The translations under genes were made by a program, and so were the position numbers. From Alloprevotella tannerae (lineage in GTDB: Bacteria > Bacteroidota > Bacteroidia > Bacteroidales > Bacteroidaceae), in assembly GCA_015259305.1 (NCBI GenBank), contig JABZGO010000067.1, positions 1 through 8,589 of the forward strand: a stretch of 8,589 bases of DNA. Reading direction: 5' to 3'. Below the pieces are notes generated by a model. That model did no database searches, was not told where the DNA came from, and worked only from the letters and a program-made list of their open reading frames with translations. Below, one piece after another: positions 5,237 to 8,589 of the stretch (position 1 is the stretch's first letter; each line of letters begins with the position of its first letter).

Positions 5237-8200
5237 ATGACTAGAAGTCTATCTACCCTGATGACGGGAACCCTACTCCTTAGTATGGTTTTTTCCGGAA
5301 GTTCGATGGCGCAAGTCGATCTTAGGCAACGCCCGACACACCCTATCGGCGGCGCCAAAGAAAAGATGGAGACGCAAGTCGACCTACAAAAAAACTACCC
5401 GGCTTGGGCGCCGGTAAAACTGCGACATTCGCAATCAAACAATTTGCGCACGACATCTATCAACCTGAAACGCACAGCTCAACAGACGAAGAGTACGGCT
5501 CTACCCGGACTTTTGGACACTCCGGCTCCAACAACCTTATGGGGCAACGTAATCTACCAAAAATCTTGGGGGGATGAGGAGACGCATTATGGCTTCTACT
5601 CATTTTCAACCGCAGCACCGATGGCGCCGCTAAACTTGCTCGCTGAAGATCCTACAATGATTGCCAACGGCGGTAGCGGCGTAGTCAATGGCGTAATGCA
5701 CACGGTATTTCTGGACCTGAGCCTTTCGATGTGGGGCGTTATCAATGCCTATCATAGGCAGTATGATCCGAGCAGTTGGCAAAGGGTGGCTCCTGAACAG
5801 AAAATCGACCTGAGCCTGGCGGCCTTCGAAACGGCGCAGGATCAGACGACAGGAGAGATTTACGGCGAGTTTTATAATTCAGACTTGACGCAACGCGAAT
5901 TTGGCGTGATCGATTTTGAAAACGAAACGCGTACTACGTTTGGCACAACAACGAAAGCTTACGTCGCACTCGGACTCTCAAGCGACGGTTATCTATATGG
6001 TGTAGCTACGGATGGCAACTTATATAAAATAGATAAGACCAATGGCGCAGAAACGATGATCGGATCTACCGGCGTACAAATCTTAGACGCCGAAGGCTCG
6101 TACTTCAACCAAAGTGGCGAGATCGACCAGAAGACAAATACGTTCTACTGGGCCAGCGTTGACAACCAGGAGCAGTGTGTCTTATACACGGTCGACCTTA
6201 CTACGGGGGCGGTGACGAAAGTTTCCGACTTCCCCAATGGCGACGTTGTGCTCGCGCTGACTGTTCCAAAGCCACTAGCCGCACCGGGAGCTCCGGCTGC
6301 TGCTGAAGAACTCGGCACCGCGTTTAATCAAGCCTCTCTGAGCGGTAAAGTAAACTTCAAGGCTCCGACTAAAACTTATGATGGCAGCGCGCTGACGGGC
6401 GAACTTACTTATCGCGTTTCGCAGGGCAAGAAACTCTTGGCTTCCGGAAAAACACAGCCGGGCGCTGACGTCGCAGCTAATGTTACGGTAGAAAAAGAGG
6501 GCATGGTGCGCTTCGTCGTACAACTTGAAAATGCCGCAGGACCGGGCCTCTTCGCTCGTTTGGAGAAATGGATTGGCTACGATGAGCCTAAAGCCATCGA
6601 GGGCGCAACCCTCACGATCGACAACACGACCGGAGCAGTAGACCTCACGTGGACAGCACCGACAAGCACAATCCACGAAGGCTACCTCGGCCCGTTGACA
6701 TACGACGTCGTACGCTATCCGGATTCTACAAAGGTGGTAACGAAAGGGACGAATACGCGGTTTGCGGAAACCTTGCAAAAAGGCGACATGAAGTACTACA
6801 CGTACGGCGTAATAGCCCACAACGGCACGCAGCAGAGCGTTGAAAGCCTGTCAAACGGCGCTATTCTGGGCGATACGGTCAGCCTGCCATATCTAGAAAA
6901 CTTCGTAACGCCTGCATCAATGAACCTTTATAAGATAATTGACGTCAACGGCGACGGAAAGACGTGGGACTGGAACCCGTATGCAAGCTGGGAAAAAGGC
7001 ACAACAGGACAGGCTGCGACGTATCAGTATAATAAAGATATGGACGCCGACGACTGGATGCTGACACCGCCGGTTTATATGAAGCAAGGCTACCTCTATC
7101 ACCTCACATTCAAAACCAGATCGCGCCTAAATAAATATAAGGAGCGCTTAGAGGTGAAGTTTGGCAAGGGCGACAACGTCGAGGATATGACCAACGAGAT
7201 TTTGCCACCGACAGAGATTGCTTCGCAAGAATATATCACGTACGAAAAAGATCTCAAGATTGGCGCTGACGGCAAATATCGCATCGGCTTCCACGCAATC
7301 AGCCCCAAAGATCAGCTCCTTCTCTACATTGATAGTGTTTTAATCGAAAAGGGAGTAGCACTCAATGCACCCGATACCGTGAAAAACTTCACCATCACGC
7401 CCGATCCGCAAGCCGGAAAGAAAGCAACGATTACGTTTACCACACCTACTGTGGACATAGACGGCCAGCCGCTGTCCGGTCTCTTCCGCTACACGGTCGA
7501 ACGCGAAGGCAAGGGCGTTGTAAGAATGATTGAATACCCCGCTCGCGGCAAGCAATACACCTTTGAGGACGAAGTAGGAGAAAGCGGCTTCGCCACTTAC
7601 ACCATCTATTGCACCAACAAGAACGGCGACGGCCGCAAGCTGAGCAAAAGAGCCTACGTTGGCCTCGACGTTCCGAAAGCGCCGGCCAATGGTCGCTTGA
7701 CTGACTTACAAAACAGCATCAAGATAGACTGGGATGCCGTAGAAAGAATCGGCACAAACGGAGGCGTAGTACTGCCTGAAAATGTTCTTTATCAAGTTTA
7801 CAATATTGTTTACGACAGCAAAGGCAAACCCAACGTCGAAGTTTTAGACGAGACGAATCAGACTACCTATCAAATAACTCGCAACACCGAGGAAGGAAGT
7901 CAGGAATTTGTCTTCTACGCCCTTTCAGCAAAGAACGATGCGGGTATAAGTACCATCGCAGGAACCAAGGGAATCGTAGTAGGAACGCCTTACACGCTAC
8001 CACTAGCTGAATCCGTAAGCGGAGGAAAACTAAGTACGCTATGGTGGCTGGAGCGAACGGGCAGCACATCATTTGCTCTTACAGGCGCCCTCACCTACGA
8101 CAACGACGGCGGAGCATTCGTTTTCAACACGAAAGCCGCAGGCGACGAAGCCTACCTCAACACCGGTAAGATCACGCTTAAGGGTACGAAACATCCGCAG

Positions 8201-8589
8201 CTGACATTCTACCACTATTCACTTCCCGGAAAGCCCATGAAACTGCAAGTAGAAGTACGCAAGCCCGATAATACACTCGTAAAAGTCGGACAATTCGACT
8301 ACGCAACCTTTACCGGCGAAGAAGGATGGCAAAAGATGGTCTGCAATCTTGACCCGAATCTATTCGCAAAAGAGCGCTTCATCGAGATCGGCTTCCACGT
8401 TATCAGCGGAGAAGCAAAAGTGCCAATCTGCATCGACAACATCAGCTTGCGCAACCTCAACGAACGCGACTTAAAGGTATCGCTTTCCGCACCGGATATG
8501 ATGATAAAGGGCGAAACGGCCCGCACGACCATCTCCGTGGAGAACTATGGCGCAGAAGCAGTCAACACCTACAAAGTGCGCCTCACGGC
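5237..8589 (+). CDS. Large exported multidomain adhesin-like protein, C-terminus beyond window
   Basis: The frame is open for 1117 codons from ATG to the window edge, with no stop. Residues 1-25 are a signal peptide ending SGSSMA, cleaved before Gln26. A low-complexity linker (26-98) is followed by a beta-rich domain (about 101-342) with propeller-like strands such as GYLYGVATDGNLYKIDKTNG and VLYTVDLTTGAVTKV. Then come Fn3-like modules (about 343-445 and 450-545), a cleaved-adhesin/choice-of-anchor-J-type module (about 546-706: LPYLENF, DVNGDGKTW, DADDWMLTPP, LYIDSVLI), two more Fn3-like modules (707-808, 814-916), a MAM-like jelly roll (919-1074, ending ICIDNISLRNL) and the start of a CARDB-like domain (from 1078). 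This architecture is typical of Bacteroidales surface proteins exported by T9SS. No catalytic motif is seen, so binding or adhesion is inferred. A T9SS sorting domain would lie beyond the window. The start is set by the signal peptide. Confidence 0.85.
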   Translation, partial: MTRSLSTLMTGTLLLSMVFSGSSMAQVDLRQRPTHPIGGAKEKMETQVDLQKNYPAWAPVKLRHSQSNNLRTTSINLKRTAQQTKSTALPGLLDTPAPTTLWGNVIYQKSWGDEETHYGFYSFSTAAPMAPLNLLAEDPTMIANGGSGVVNGVMHTVFLDLSLSMWGVINAYHRQYDPSSWQRVAPEQKIDLSLAAFETAQDQTTGEIYGEFYNSDLTQREFGVIDFENETRTTFGTTTKAYVALGLSSDGYLYGVATDGNLYKIDKTNGAETMIGSTGVQILDAEGSYFNQSGEIDQKTNTFYWASVDNQEQCVLYTVDLTTGAVTKVSDFPNGDVVLALTVPKPLAAPGAPAAAEELGTAFNQASLSGKVNFKAPTKTYDGSALTGELTYRVSQGKKLLASGKTQPGADVAANVTVEKEGMVRFVVQLENAAGPGLFARLEKWIGYDEPKAIEGATLTIDNTTGAVDLTWTAPTSTIHEGYLGPLTYDVVRYPDSTKVVTKGTNTRFAETLQKGDMKYYTYGVIAHNGTQQSVESLSNGAILGDTVSLPYLENFVTPASMNLYKIIDVNGDGKTWDWNPYASWEKGTTGQAATYQYNKDMDADDWMLTPPVYMKQGYLYHLTFKTRSRLNKYKERLEVKFGKGDNVEDMTNEILPPTEIASQEYITYEKDLKIGADGKYRIGFHAISPKDQLLLYIDSVLIEKGVALNAPDTVKNFTITPDPQAGKKATITFTTPTVDIDGQPLSGLFRYTVEREGKGVVRMIEYPARGKQYTFEDEVGESGFATYTIYCTNKNGDGRKLSKRAYVGLDVPKAPANGRLTDLQNSIKIDWDAVERIGTNGGVVLPENVLYQVYNIVYDSKGKPNVEVLDETNQTTYQITRNTEEGSQEFVFYALSAKNDAGISTIAGTKGIVVGTPYTLPLAESVSGGKLSTLWWLERTGSTSFALTGALTYDNDGGAFVFNTKAAGDEAYLNTGKITLKGTKHPQLTFYHYSLPGKPMKLQVEVRKPDNTLVKVGQFDYATFTGEEGWQKMVCNLDPNLFAKERFIEIGFHVISGEAKVPICIDNISLRNLNERDLKVSLSAPDMMIKGETARTTISVENYGAEAVNTYKVRLT

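Noticed and set aside
6275..6820. 181-codon minus-strand ORF inside the large exported protein gene
   Set aside because: It is antisense to a long open frame with coherent domains and a signal peptide, and has no recognisable features.

Overview
The window looks like a chromosomal segment of a member of the Bacteroidetes, most likely a Bacteroidales organism close to Porphyromonas. Four things point there: a PorT-type component of the type IX secretion system (T9SS), a Bacteroidetes-style porin, promoters of the -33 TTG / -7 TAnnTTTG type, and start codons preceded by A/T-rich leaders without a clear Shine-Dalgarno sequence. The genus is an inference, not a demonstrated fact.

Layout from left to right. 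(1) Positions 1-213, minus strand: the N-terminus of an exported porin of the phosphate-selective O/P-like type, cut by the window edge, with a good promoter upstream. (2) 464-1897, plus: aspartate ammonia-lyase (aspA), closed by an intrinsic terminator. (3) 2119-3153, plus: a YeiH/UPF0324-type inner-membrane transporter. (4) 3233-4068, minus: porT, with a possible 41-residue ORF overlapping its stop codon and a terminator shared by both. (5) 4263-4433, minus: a 56-residue 2[4Fe-4S] ferredoxin with its own promoter and terminator. (6) About 4500-5140: a gene-poor stretch with an apparent decayed or repeated sequence followed by A/T-rich palindromes. (7) 5237 to the end, plus: a very large exported multidomain protein, open for 1117 codons with no stop inside the window.

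Functionally, aspartase feeds fumarate and ammonia into anaerobic amino-acid catabolism and fumarate respiration, and the small ferredoxin is a low-potential electron carrier typical of anaerobes. PorT is needed for protein export by T9SS. The large surface-type protein, with Fn3-like modules, cleaved-adhesin/MAM-like modules and a CARDB-like module, is the kind of cargo that system exports. Its C-terminal sorting domain, if it has one, lies beyond the window. All three exported proteins are predicted to begin with Gln after signal-peptide cleavage.

I did not find a clearly new biological system. The more interesting leads are the small ORF coupled to porT, the possible yeiH transcript running antisense through porT, the recurring-looking intergenic element near 4540-5030, and the unassigned N-terminal domain of the large exported protein.
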